DNA of 64,000 nt from Synechococcus sp. SP2 MAG (GTDB lineage Bacteria > Cyanobacteriota > Cyanobacteriia > PCC-6307 > Cyanobiaceae). A program made the translations under genes and the position numbers. Below are positions 39,726 through 48,829 of this stretch, piece after piece. Under the pieces are notes generated by a model that saw only the letters and a program-made list of their open reading frames with translations, was not told the origin of the DNA and made no database searches. The DNA is taken from contig JAVBIX010000052.1 of assembly GCA_030756895.1 (NCBI GenBank), forward strand, positions 1-64,000. Reading direction: 5' to 3'. Numbering within the stretch: position 1 is the first letter of the stretch; the number at the start of each line of letters is the position of its first letter.

Positions 39726-40342
39726 ATATCGTCAGCACGATTCTCTCGCCGGTGAATGAAATCGCCGACAAACTTGGGGCGAATGACCTCCCCTACTCAA
39801 TCCCGATCCATCCCAATTTGGTGCACTTCACCATTGGCCTTTTTGCCATCGGAATTGCCTTTGATTTTGCCGGAGCCTTTTACCCCCTAGAGAAACGAAT
39901 TTTTCGTTTCCTGGCACTACCAGCAACACGAAGCGGTTTTCACGATGTTGGCTGGTACAACGTTCTCGCTTGCAGCGTGATCACCTTTTTCACCGTTGCA
40001 GCTGGCTTTTACGAAATGCTCCTGGCCGTTCCGCTACCAGGAATCCGCAGCATCATTGGACAAAATGCGATCGACACGATGTTGTGGCACGCGATCGGAG
40101 GGATCGCACTGCTGCTCATCATTGTGGTGATGACTATCTGGCGAGGATTTCAGCGATTTTTATGGCGTAAAGATTACGGTCGCCAGGTGAGCTGGCTCTA
40201 TCTGGGATGCGGAGCCGTAGTGCTCCTGGCAATGGGCGTGCATGGAAGCCTTGGGGCCTGGCTTGCGAGTGAATTTGGTGTTCACATCACAGCTGATCAG
40301 CTTCTTGCTTCAGGGACAGATCTAAGACAAGTCTTGCCATGA
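39722..40342 (+). CDS. DUF2231 membrane protein (second of pair)
   Basis: The 206-residue protein is related to the preceding gene. It has the HPNLVHFTIGLFAIGIAF motif in the first helix, a second histidine-bearing helix (LWHAIGGIALLLIIV) and a third (MGVHGSLGAWLA). It overlaps both neighbours by four bases (ATGA junctions). The tight coupling to ctaC suggests that the pair assists, anchors or supplies electrons to the terminal oxidase. Confidence 0.85.
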   Translation: MNIVSTILSPVNEIADKLGANDLPYSIPIHPNLVHFTIGLFAIGIAFDFAGAFYPLEKRIFRFLALPATRSGFHDVGWYNVLACSVITFFTVAAGFYEMLLAVPLPGIRSIIGQNAIDTMLWHAIGGIALLLIIVVMTIWRGFQRFLWRKDYGRQVSWLYLGCGAVVLLAMGVHGSLGAWLASEFGVHITADQLLASGTDLRQVLP

Positions 40343-41286
40343 CATCTACAACTCCTAAACCAAAGAAAGGTCTATCGCTCAGGTTGATACTTATCTTGCT
40401 CAGTCTTGTGGGCCTGAATCTGCTTGTCAGTCTTCAGATTGCACAGTGGTCATTTTCATGGCTCCCGGTGGCTGCCTCTACGGCAGCTCCCTATGTTGAT
40501 GGGCTCTTCTCCCTAGAGGTGGGGATGGGAGCATTTCTATTCAATGGTTGTGTCGGCTTCATCTTGTGGTCGGTCATCGCGAATCGTGCCGAGAAATATG
40601 ATGAAAGCGATGGACTTCCCATCGAAGGAAACACCAAGCTCGAAATCATCTGGACTGTCATTCCTTTCATCATCGTGATGGCTCTAGCCATCTACTCCAT
40701 TGATGTAAATGGAAAACTCGACACGCTGGGGCCTAAAAATAAATACGACGTCGCTGAAAATCAGTCACCAAAAACGGTTGCCAGTCTCGATGGACTAAGC
40801 GAGGTAGGTCCCATCGAGGTAATATCAAGGCAATGGAATTGGGAATTCGTTTATCCAAATGGTGTACGAAGTTCGGAATTACATTTACCAATTGATCAAC
40901 GCGCAAATTTCTTACTCACATCGAAAGATGTGATCCACAGTTTTTACATCCCAGCATTCCGTCTCAAGCAAGACATCATTCCGGGAAGCGTCATCTCTTA
41001 CAGCATCACCCCAACGAGAGAAGGCCGCTATCGCCTTCGCGATGCCCATTTCAGTGGAGCTTATTTCTCTGAAAATCAAACCCATGTCATCGTCCAATCC
41101 AAAGACGATTACGCAAGTTGGCTTCAATCCACAAATGAGAGGCCACTTGTTCCTGGCTTGAGTCCAGGAACAGTTCAATATCAAAAAAGGCTCTCCAAAG
41201 GAAACAAAGGTTGGGCAACAGTTCCACCTGCACCGCCACCGATGGTCAACGATCCCGGTAACCCTGACGATCCCCACGAAGCCTGA
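40339..41286 (+). CDS. ctaC: Cytochrome oxidase subunit II, CuA-less (alternative oxidase type)
   Basis: The 315-residue protein has the COX2 layout: an N-terminal region with two transmembrane helices and a periplasmic cupredoxin domain. DVIHSFYIPAFRLKQDIIPG keeps His200. The CuA ligand loop is replaced: where cytochrome c oxidases have C-x3-C-x3-H-x2-M, this protein has Asp235, Ser239, Phe243 and Asn246. The same loss is known in the cyanobacterial alternative respiratory terminal oxidase (ARTO), thought to oxidise quinol. Together with CtaD and CtaE it would reduce oxygen. Confidence 0.92.
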   Translation: MTSTTPKPKKGLSLRLILILLSLVGLNLLVSLQIAQWSFSWLPVAASTAAPYVDGLFSLEVGMGAFLFNGCVGFILWSVIANRAEKYDESDGLPIEGNTKLEIIWTVIPFIIVMALAIYSIDVNGKLDTLGPKNKYDVAENQSPKTVASLDGLSEVGPIEVISRQWNWEFVYPNGVRSSELHLPIDQRANFLLTSKDVIHSFYIPAFRLKQDIIPGSVISYSITPTREGRYRLRDAHFSGAYFSENQTHVIVQSKDDYASWLQSTNERPLVPGLSPGTVQYQKRLSKGNKGWATVPPAPPPMVNDPGNPDDPHEA

Positions 41287-41291
41287 CCCCA

Positions 41292-42980
41292 ATGACTAGT
41301 ACCAAATACGATCCACGCATACTTAAAACACAACATCCGGTTCCAGGAGCGCCGGACAACTGGAAGAGATTTTTCACATTCAACACCGATGCCAAAGTGA
41401 TCGGCATCCAGTACATGTGCCTAGCTCTGATCTTCCTTCTCATAGGTGGATTATTAGCCATGGTGATGCGCGGAGAATTGATTACACCTCCCGCCGATTT
41501 AGTAGACCCCTCTGTTTACAACGGGCTCTACACCATGCATGGAACAATCATGCTGTTTCTCTTTCTGTTTCCCGTCCTGAATGGATTCAACAATTTGTTG
41601 ATTCCAACCATGATCGGCGCACCCGACATGGCCTTCCCAAAACTGAATGCAGCAGCATTTTGGTTGGTGCCAGTGTTTGCCATCGTTCTTTTGGCCAGCT
41701 TTTTTGTACCCGGTGGCCCTGCGTCCTCAGGATGGTGGTCCTATCCGCCTGTGAGCATCCAGAACCCCTTAGGCCATTTCATTAACGGTCAATTTCTATG
41801 GATCCTCGCCGTCGCTTTATCCGGTGTTTCATCGATTATGGGAGCGGTTAATTTCGTTACCACAATCATTCGCATGCGGGCTCCTGGGATGGGCTATTTC
41901 CGCATGCCCGTTTTCATATGGACTGCATGGGCTGCTCAAACACTGCAACTGATTGGACTACCCGCCTTAACAGGTGGCGCCATCATGCTGCTATTTGATC
42001 TCAGCTTTGGAACGAGCTTCTTCCTTCCAGAAGGAGGCGGTGATCCCGTTCTCTATCAACACTTTTTCTGGTTCTATTCACATCCAGCGGTTTATGTGAT
42101 GGTGCTTCCCGTTTTCGGTATTTTTTCGGAAGTGATTACGGTGTATTCGCGCAAACCCCTCTTCGGCTACAAATTTGTTGCCCTTGCTTCATTTATCATT
42201 ACTTTCTTGGGGCTCATTGTTTGGGTTCACCATATGTTCTATTCCGGGACACCACAGTGGATGCGAAACCTTTTCATGGTGACCACCATGTTGATTGCTG
42301 TTCCCACTGGGGTGAAAGTCTTCGCTTGGTTGGGAACTCTATGGGGAGGAAAAATACGGCTAAGTACACCCATGTTATTCGTACTTGGTGGACTTATAAA
42401 TTTCATCTTTGGAGGGATTACTGGGGTCATGCTTGGCACAGCACCCATTGACATTCACGTAGGCAATACTTATTTCGTTGTCGCTCATTTCCACTACATA
42501 ATTTTCAATACCATTGGCTTTGGAATTTTTGCAGGAATTTACCACTGGTTCCCTAAATTCACGGGACGAATGTATTATGAAGGACTCGGCAAAGTTCACT
42601 TTGTATTGACATTTATTGGCGCCACACTGAACTGGTTGCCCTTGCATTGGGCAGGATTGCTGGGCATGCCGAGACGAGTGGCTTCCTATGACCCGGAATT
42701 CGCCATCTGGAATGTGATTGCAAGCATTGGGGCGTTCATGCTGGGCGTGGCCTCCATCCCCTTCATTCTCAACATTGTGAGCTCCTGGGTCCGAGGACCG
42801 AAAGCACCAGCTAATCCCTGGAATGCGATTGGCTTGGAGTGGTTGTTACCTTCCCCGCCTCCGGCCGAAAACTTCGAAGATGATGTTCCCACCGTTATCA
42901 GCGAGCCCTACGGCTATGGCTTGGGCAAACCCTTAGTCGAAGACCAAAACTTCTACGTCCGTCGCTCCATGGAGGCCTGA
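41292..42980 (+). CDS. ctaD: Cytochrome/quinol oxidase subunit I
   Basis: The 562-residue catalytic subunit has 12 membrane helices. The low-spin heme histidine is in LYTMHGTIMLFLF. The CuB site includes the HPAVYVMVLP histidine-tyrosine pair, the WVHHMFYSGTP double histidine and the last heme ligands in VVAHFHYIIF. It reduces oxygen to water and pumps protons. It starts five bases after ctaC, with which it forms the alternative oxidase. Confidence 0.95.
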   Translation: MTSTKYDPRILKTQHPVPGAPDNWKRFFTFNTDAKVIGIQYMCLALIFLLIGGLLAMVMRGELITPPADLVDPSVYNGLYTMHGTIMLFLFLFPVLNGFNNLLIPTMIGAPDMAFPKLNAAAFWLVPVFAIVLLASFFVPGGPASSGWWSYPPVSIQNPLGHFINGQFLWILAVALSGVSSIMGAVNFVTTIIRMRAPGMGYFRMPVFIWTAWAAQTLQLIGLPALTGGAIMLLFDLSFGTSFFLPEGGGDPVLYQHFFWFYSHPAVYVMVLPVFGIFSEVITVYSRKPLFGYKFVALASFIITFLGLIVWVHHMFYSGTPQWMRNLFMVTTMLIAVPTGVKVFAWLGTLWGGKIRLSTPMLFVLGGLINFIFGGITGVMLGTAPIDIHVGNTYFVVAHFHYIIFNTIGFGIFAGIYHWFPKFTGRMYYEGLGKVHFVLTFIGATLNWLPLHWAGLLGMPRRVASYDPEFAIWNVIASIGAFMLGVASIPFILNIVSSWVRGPKAPANPWNAIGLEWLLPSPPPAENFEDDVPTVISEPYGYGLGKPLVEDQNFYVRRSMEA

Positions 42981-42984
42981 AGCA

Positions 42985-43590
42985 ATGACCACAACTAATA
43001 CCGACTTACCCCTCAATCATCAACCCGGTCACATCAAACACGATGGGCACAACCTCACAGGTTTCATCATCTTCCTGTGTTCAGAAAGTATCATTTTTCT
43101 AGCCTTCTTTATTGGCTTTGCGCTTCTAAAAACCACCGCCCCAGAGTGGCTTCCTGAAGGCGTCGAGGGGCTAGAAACACGCATGCCTTTGATCAACACA
43201 ATCGTGCTGGTCAGTTCAAGTTTTGTAGCCTATTTTGCAGAGCGCTATTTACATCAGAAAAACCTTTGGGGCTTTCGAGCTTTATGGCTCCTCACGATGG
43301 CGATGGGAGCTTACTTCGTGTATGGACAATATATTGAATGGTCCGAACTTGAATTCGGCCTTAGCAGTGGAGTCTTTGGCGGTACATTCTTTCTACTAAC
43401 GGGATTCCACGGCCTGCATGTCATCACAGGAATTCTGTTAATGGCATTGATGTTGCTTCGATCCTTCAGGGCAAATAATTATGATAAAGGGGATATGGGT
43501 GTCACCTCAGTAAGTCTTTTTTGGCATTTTGTTGATGTTATTTGGATCATTCTTTACCTTTTGATCTACGTCTGGCAACGCACGACCTGA
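42985..43590 (+). CDS. ctaE: Cytochrome/quinol oxidase subunit III
   Basis: The 201-residue protein has five transmembrane helices with the COX3 pattern FLLTGFHGLHVITGILLM and SLFWHFVDVIWIILYLLIYVW. It lies four bases after ctaD and ends the ctaC-D-E set. The short form, lacking the first two helices, is typical of bacterial oxidases. Confidence 0.94.
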   Translation: MTTTNTDLPLNHQPGHIKHDGHNLTGFIIFLCSESIIFLAFFIGFALLKTTAPEWLPEGVEGLETRMPLINTIVLVSSSFVAYFAERYLHQKNLWGFRALWLLTMAMGAYFVYGQYIEWSELEFGLSSGVFGGTFFLLTGFHGLHVITGILLMALMLLRSFRANNYDKGDMGVTSVSLFWHFVDVIWIILYLLIYVWQRTT

Positions 43591-43634
43591 TCTATCCGAG
43601 TTTTCAGATCTGATCTGCCCTCAATCTTTCCATC

Positions 43635-45152
43635 ATGATCATCGACGACCGCCATTACGACGTCATCATCATCGGCAGTGGTGCCGGGGGTGGAACCCTT
43701 GCCGGTGCCCTGAGCCGAAAGGGTCACTCCGTGCTCATGCTCGAGCGAGGAGAGGCCATGGCTCTCGAAGATCAAAATGTTGCAGATGTGGATCTGTTTC
43801 GGAAAGATCGTTATCACCCAAGGAATGAGCGCTGGTTTGGCCCTGACGGTGATCCCTTCGCACCACAAACCACCTATTCCCTCGGCGGCAACACAAAAAT
43901 CTGGGGTGCAGTGCTGGAACGCATGCGCGAAAAAGATTTTGATGAAGTCCCACTGCAAGAGGGGATTTCACCGTCCTGGCCCATCAACTACAACCAGCTC
44001 TCTCCTTATTACTCAGCAGCTGAAAAGCTGTACCGCGTGCACGGTCGCTCAGGAGTCGACCCCACTGAACCCACTCGCTCTTCCCCTTTTGAGCATGAGC
44101 CAAAACCACTGGTTCCCTTTCTTGAGCCCCTGCGAGAAGCGCTCAAACGCCAGGGATGTCAGCCCTATGACTTACCGCTGAGCTGGTCCAACAGCCAGGA
44201 CGATCCAAGTGGAGATTCCCAGCTGTACGGCATCGACAATGCCGATCCTTCCAAACTTGAAATCCGAACGCAAGCCACGGTGAAGCGTTTGCACTTAAAT
44301 CCGCTCGGCAACTGCGTTAAGGGGGTGGAAGTTGATGTAGCCGGAGAAACATGGCTGTTCAAGGCGGATCTCATCGTGCTGGCCGCAGGAGCCATCAATT
44401 CCCCGGCAATTCTGCTGCGATCGAATTCAAGCCATCACCCCCGCGGCCTCAGTAACGGGTCAGATCAAGTCGGTCGCAACCTGATGAATCTGCAACTCAC
44501 CTCCATCCTGCAACTCGCGACCGAACGGAACGATGGACGCTATGCGCGATCGCTTGGAATCAATGACTACTACTGGGGAGACAAAAACGTCTCGTTCCCG
44601 CTGGGCCACATTCAAGCCGCAGGAGGCGTCTTGCAGGACGCCCTATTTGCAGAGTCACCGCCAGTGCTGTCCCTTGTTACCAAAATGATTCCTGATTTTG
44701 GACTGGAACGACTGGCGTCCCGATCGGTGGCTTGGTGGGCTATGTCTGAAGTCTTGCCCGACACCCACAACAAGGTGTGGCTAAATAACGATCAGATCCG
44801 CATCAACTACATCCATAACAATCGCGAAGCCCATGATCGACTGGTCTACCGCTGGCTTGACACTCTCAAGGCCATCGAAGCAGACCCACTAACTCGGGTC
44901 GTCAATCCAGCACCGACCCATCCCCGAGGCGAAGCACCCTTAAGCGTTGTGGGCTATGCATCCGGCACCTGTTGTATGGGCACAGATCCAGCTGCGTCTG
45001 TGGTCGACCCATCAGGTAAGTGCCATGAACTCGACAATCTTTATATCGCCGACTCAAGCGTGTTTCCTAGCTGTCCAAGTGTGGGGCCGGGTCTGACCAC
45101 CATCGCCTTAGCCCTGCGGTTAGCTGACACTCTCAGCCAGCGCATGACCTGA
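43635..45152 (+). CDS. GMC family FAD-dependent oxidoreductase
   Basis: The 505-residue flavoprotein has the ADP-binding motif IIIGSGAGGGTLAGALSRKG at residues 13-32, the GGNTKIWGAVLERM region, and a C-terminal GYASGTCCMG and PSVGPGLTTIALALRLA block. GMC enzymes oxidise alcohols, cholines or sugars. No signal peptide is seen. It lies 45 bases after ctaE on the same strand and may be the last gene of the oxidase operon, possibly feeding electrons to the quinone pool; that is inference. Confidence 0.87.
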   Translation: MIIDDRHYDVIIIGSGAGGGTLAGALSRKGHSVLMLERGEAMALEDQNVADVDLFRKDRYHPRNERWFGPDGDPFAPQTTYSLGGNTKIWGAVLERMREKDFDEVPLQEGISPSWPINYNQLSPYYSAAEKLYRVHGRSGVDPTEPTRSSPFEHEPKPLVPFLEPLREALKRQGCQPYDLPLSWSNSQDDPSGDSQLYGIDNADPSKLEIRTQATVKRLHLNPLGNCVKGVEVDVAGETWLFKADLIVLAAGAINSPAILLRSNSSHHPRGLSNGSDQVGRNLMNLQLTSILQLATERNDGRYARSLGINDYYWGDKNVSFPLGHIQAAGGVLQDALFAESPPVLSLVTKMIPDFGLERLASRSVAWWAMSEVLPDTHNKVWLNNDQIRINYIHNNREAHDRLVYRWLDTLKAIEADPLTRVVNPAPTHPRGEAPLSVVGYASGTCCMGTDPAASVVDPSGKCHELDNLYIADSSVFPSCPSVGPGLTTIALALRLADTLSQRMT

Positions 45153-45174
45153 CCCTAAAAAAGGGCTGAAAGGA

Positions 45175-46536
45175 TCAGGCCATCGTCACAAACTCTTCTG
45201 AAACAGTGGGATGCAAGGCCATCGTGCGATCAAAATCGGCCTTGGTTGCCCCCATCCCCACGGCGATAGCAGCCATTTGGATAATTTCTGCCGCATGCTC
45301 GCCAACCATGTGACATCCGAGCACCTTTCCGCTGCTCACCTCCAAGACCAGCTTCAACAAGCAACGGGGACCATGTTTAGGTAAGGCCTGAGCCATTGAG
45401 CGAAACCGCGCGCGATGAACCACAACCTGATCCGCACCCAGCTTGGCGATCGCCTCCTCCTCCGATAAGCCCACTGTGGCTAGCTCCGGCTGACTGAACA
45501 CAGCACTTGCCACCAAGTTGTGATTCACCTGACGAGGAGTGCTTCCAAACACACTGTCTGCAAAAGCACGTCCCTCATCCACAGCGACGGGGGTCAAGCA
45601 AATGCGATCAGTCGCATCTCCAACCGCAAAAACATGGGGAAGATTGGTGACTTGATCTGCATCAACTGGGATCCGATTCCCCTCTACCGCCACGCCAGCA
45701 GCTTCGAGACCAAGGCCGGAAAGAAATGGTTGACGTCCCGTCGCCAACAGGACCCCGCCGCAGGGCAGCCGATCCCCGCTCTTGGTCACAACAGTTAAAT
45801 CGTTTAATTGCCCCTCAATCGCAGCAAGGCCTTGTCCAAAGCGCAGGTCGATGCCCTTGTTCTGCATGCCCTCCTGCACAACCCCTGAAAGTTCGCTGTC
45901 AAAACCTCTCAAAAGCTGTTTGCCACGCACCAATTGGGTCACCGCAACACCAAGACCTCGCAGGATGCCAGCAAACTCACAAGCGATGAATCCAGCTCCC
46001 ACCACCACGACCTGGTTCGGGAAACGCTGTTGCAAAAACATGTCATCGCTGACCCAAGCAAGCTCAGCCCCTGGAACGTCCGGCCGAAAGGGGCGCCCAC
46101 CCACTGCAATCATGACCCGCTTGGCCTGCAGCACCTGATCGATTTGGCCCGCGCGCGCCTTAGAAACACCAATGCGATGCGGATCAAGAAAACGCCCCCA
46201 ACCTGTGATCAGTTCCACTCCCGCTTTGGCCAAAAACTCGATGTGAAGTGCATTGAGGCGATCCACCTCGTGACGAACATTGCGCAAAAGCACAGACGTA
46301 TCAAACGTTGCCCCCGCAACACTCACTCCGTAACTGGACGCACCCTCGAGTTGTTCGGAAAGAAGAGAGCCGTACACCAGCAGCTTTTTCGGCACGCAAC
46401 CACGAATGACACAGGTACCTCCAACGCGATCTCCCTCCACAATCGCCACCTTGGCTCCGTAACGGGCAGCACGTTTGGCAGCGGCTAGACCTCCAGACCC
46501 AGCCCCGAGAACCACAAGATCAAAGCTTTGCTCCAT
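45175..46536 (-). CDS. gor: Glutathione reductase
   Basis: The 453-residue flavoprotein starts SFDLVVLGAGSGGLAAAKRAARYG (FAD site). The redox-active disulfide is in GGTCVIRGCVPKKLLVY, the NADPH site in VVVGAGFIACEFAGILRGLG, and the dimer-interface histidine in ALHPTVSEEF. It keeps glutathione reduced against photo-oxidative stress. The ATG at 46536 gives the standard N-terminus; the frame extends 17 codons upstream. Confidence 0.94.
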   Translation of the reverse strand: MEQSFDLVVLGAGSGGLAAAKRAARYGAKVAIVEGDRVGGTCVIRGCVPKKLLVYGSLLSEQLEGASSYGVSVAGATFDTSVLLRNVRHEVDRLNALHIEFLAKAGVELITGWGRFLDPHRIGVSKARAGQIDQVLQAKRVMIAVGGRPFRPDVPGAELAWVSDDMFLQQRFPNQVVVVGAGFIACEFAGILRGLGVAVTQLVRGKQLLRGFDSELSGVVQEGMQNKGIDLRFGQGLAAIEGQLNDLTVVTKSGDRLPCGGVLLATGRQPFLSGLGLEAAGVAVEGNRIPVDADQVTNLPHVFAVGDATDRICLTPVAVDEGRAFADSVFGSTPRQVNHNLVASAVFSQPELATVGLSEEEAIAKLGADQVVVHRARFRSMAQALPKHGPRCLLKLVLEVSSGKVLGCHMVGEHAAEIIQMAAIAVGMGATKADFDRTMALHPTVSEEFVTMA

Positions 46537-46655
46537 GGAGTGCACTGTTTTCTCACATTTTGCCCGCAGGCTTCGGTACACGAACACACCAACAATCAGA
46601 GCTGAGTCAGTTCAGGAGTGATTAACGAGTCAATTCACAACCCAACCTCGGCATA

Positions 46656-47339
46656 GTGGATGGATGCAGCGTTGAGATCTGCCCTCTGCATCTTCCTGAA
46701 TACGCCCCAATACCCGATCACACCAAAGGTTTCAAGCTTTTTGAGGTGGCCGTTGCTGACCTTCAACCCACACAGATGTGTGTAGGGATGGCTGAGGTAT
46801 GGAACCGGCAACGCGATTTCCGTGAGGAAAGTTCCGAAGAACGTCGCCGGTATCTCAATCGCAAGCCAGTGCCCTTAGTACGCAATCAGCTTGGACACCT
46901 TTGGATGGTGGATCGACATCACCGCCTCCGAGCCTTGCTCGAAATGGTTCCAACGATCACGACTTACGGCTACGTGATCGATGACCTAACCACTGGCACC
47001 AGGGAAGAAGCACTCCAGTCCTTACACAACAAGGGGTGGCTCTATCTTCAAGACGGAAGAGGCAATGGCCCATGGCCAGCAAAAGATCTACCCGCCACAT
47101 TGCTTGGCCTCCAGGACGATCCTTACCGCAGCCTGGTTTGGAAACTGAAGCAGGAGGGAGTGATCAAGCCACAGCCCTTGATTCCTTATCACGAGTTCCG
47201 TTGGGGCCTCTGGTTGCGAACTAGGCCCATGCCTCCGTTTAGCTCAAAACATTTGGATCCAGCCCTACCTGCAGCACGCAGGCTGGCTCGCTCATCAGCG
47301 GCATCCCACCTAGCAGGTTGGAAAGGCAGTGATGCTTAG
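46656..47339 (+). CDS. ParB-like nuclease domain (ParBc_2) protein
   Basis: The 227-residue protein has an N-terminal domain like ParBc_2, with FKLFEVAVADLQPTQMCVGMAEV and the signature VDRHHRLRALLEM. The C-terminal part has no recognised domain. Such proteins are predicted ParB-type nucleotide hydrolases or nucleases, unlike the chromosome-partition ParB. The start is a GTG at 46656. It converges on dnaA with six bases between the stops. Confidence 0.7.
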   Translation: MDGCSVEICPLHLPEYAPIPDHTKGFKLFEVAVADLQPTQMCVGMAEVWNRQRDFREESSEERRRYLNRKPVPLVRNQLGHLWMVDRHHRLRALLEMVPTITTYGYVIDDLTTGTREEALQSLHNKGWLYLQDGRGNGPWPAKDLPATLLGLQDDPYRSLVWKLKQEGVIKPQPLIPYHEFRWGLWLRTRPMPPFSSKHLDPALPAARRLARSSAASHLAGWKGSDA

Positions 47340-47345
47340 TAACGC

Positions 47346-48743
47346 CTAGCGACGACGGCGAGAGTCGATTTGCAAGAGATCCTTCACCCGTTGCACCTGA
47401 CTCGCTAAGTGCGGATCAGTAGCCAACTTCTTTTCTATTTGTTCAACGGCATAAATCACGGTGGTGTGATCCTTACCTCCGAAGGTGTCGCCAATCCTTG
47501 GCAAGCTCAAGTCTGTGCCTTGCCGCATCAAGAACATACCCACCTGACGAGCCTGACTCACCGCCCGCCGCCGGCTGCTGCTGCGCATGTCATCCGCCGT
47601 GACATCGAACACCTCAGACACCTTTTCAATGACTTGCTGCGGTGTGACATCAACACCCTGGCCACTGGGATCAAGCATCGGGGCCACCGATTCAACGGTC
47701 ATCGGAATTCCTGTGATCGATGAAAATGCAACAGCCCGAGTGAGAGCTCCCTCAAGCTCGCGAATATTGGAGGTAAAGCGGCCAGAGATGTATTGAATTA
47801 GGTCGCGAGGTAAAGCAACGCGTTCTTGCTCAGCTTTTTTCTGAAGAATCGCCATTCGAGTTTCCAGATCAGGAGCCTGAATATCCGCGATTAATCCCAT
47901 CGAGAAGCGTGAGATTAATCGCTCCTGCAGCCGAGGAATTTGGCTAGGAGGCCTATCACTCGCAATCACAATCTGTCGCCCTGCATCGTGCAAAGCATTG
48001 AACGTATGAAAGAACTCTTCTTGGGTGTATTCCTTCCCTTCGATGAATTGAATGTCATCAACCAAGATGAGATCCGCGGCCCGATAACGGTCTCGGAAAG
48101 CCTGCATCCCGTCCTTGCGGATTGCAGTGATCAGATCATTGGTAAACGTTTCAGTCGACACATAAAATACGCGCGCTTCAGGATCAATTTCTAGGCGGTA
48201 GTGCCCGATCGCCTGCATCAGATGGGTCTTGCCTAGGCCCACACCTCCACAGATGAACAGCGGATTGAATTCACGACCTGGGGCCTCTGCTACTGCCAAA
48301 GCAGCCGCATGCGCCATCCGACTGTTAGGGCCAACGACAAAACGATTGAACACATAACGCATGTTCAAGCCAGGAAGCCGCCGGGGAGCCGTGCTCGGCG
48401 GGGCAGCGACTGCAGCAGCCGTTGGGGCCAAAGCCTGCCGGCCGGATGGCGACACCCGCGCCTCGGTAGCCGACCCAGACGCCGCATCTTCATCGTCTTG
48501 AGCAAGCACGATCACCTCGATCGGATGACCGGTGATCTCCTGCGCCACTTCAGCAATGGTGCTGACGTAGTTCTTACGCAGCCAATTGCTAGCAAAACGA
48601 TTGGGAGCCTGCAGGGTCAGCCTCCGATCCTGGAAGGAATTACAGCGTGCAGGACGAATCCACGTTTCAAAGGTGGGCTTGCTGAGGTTGCTCTGAAGAG
48701 CGTGCTGCACCTTGTTCCAGAGCTCACTGCCCGTCAGCACCAC
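47346..48743 (-). CDS. dnaA: Chromosomal replication initiator DnaA
   Basis: The 465-residue protein has an N-terminal domain ([22 protein letters not shown]) and an alanine/proline-rich linker. An AAA+ module carries [16 protein letters not shown] and [20 protein letters not shown], and the C-terminal DNA-binding domain has [16 protein letters not shown]. It starts at a GTG (48743). As is usual in cyanobacteria, there is no dnaN next to it, and no cluster of DnaA boxes or oriC-like region is visible around it. Confidence 0.96.
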   Translation of the reverse strand: MVLTGSELWNKVQHALQSNLSKPTFETWIRPARCNSFQDRRLTLQAPNRFASNWLRKNYVSTIAEVAQEITGHPIEVIVLAQDDEDAASGSATEARVSPSGRQALAPTAAAVAAPPSTAPRRLPGLNMRYVFNRFVVGPNSRMAHAAALAVAEAPGREFNPLFICGGVGLGKTHLMQAIGHYRLEIDPEARVFYVSTETFTNDLITAIRKDGMQAFRDRYRAADLILVDDIQFIEGKEYTQEEFFHTFNALHDAGRQIVIASDRPPSQIPRLQERLISRFSMGLIADIQAPDLETRMAILQKKAEQERVALPRDLIQYISGRFTSNIRELEGALTRAVAFSSITGIPMTVESVAPMLDPSGQGVDVTPQQVIEKVSEVFDVTADDMRSSSRRRAVSQARQVGMFLMRQGTDLSLPRIGDTFGGKDHTTVIYAVEQIEKKLATDPHLASQVQRVKDLLQIDSRRRR

Positions 48744-48829
48744 ATCCCACCTTCTGCGAAAGCTGAATCTACGCGCCTTATGCCGGGTGGCCCGTCTTTA
48801 ATGAAACCAGTTTCAACACGTTTCTGTTC

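Noticed and set aside
45148-45179. Hairpin CCTGACCCT...AGGG...TCAGG between the GMC and glutathione reductase genes
   Set aside because: The stem is broken by a large bulge and there is no clear T-run, so I do not call it a terminator.
48744-48829. Possible replication origin next to dnaA
   Set aside because: No cluster of DnaA boxes or A/T-rich unwinding region is visible in this short gap, and dnaA is commonly away from the origin in cyanobacteria.
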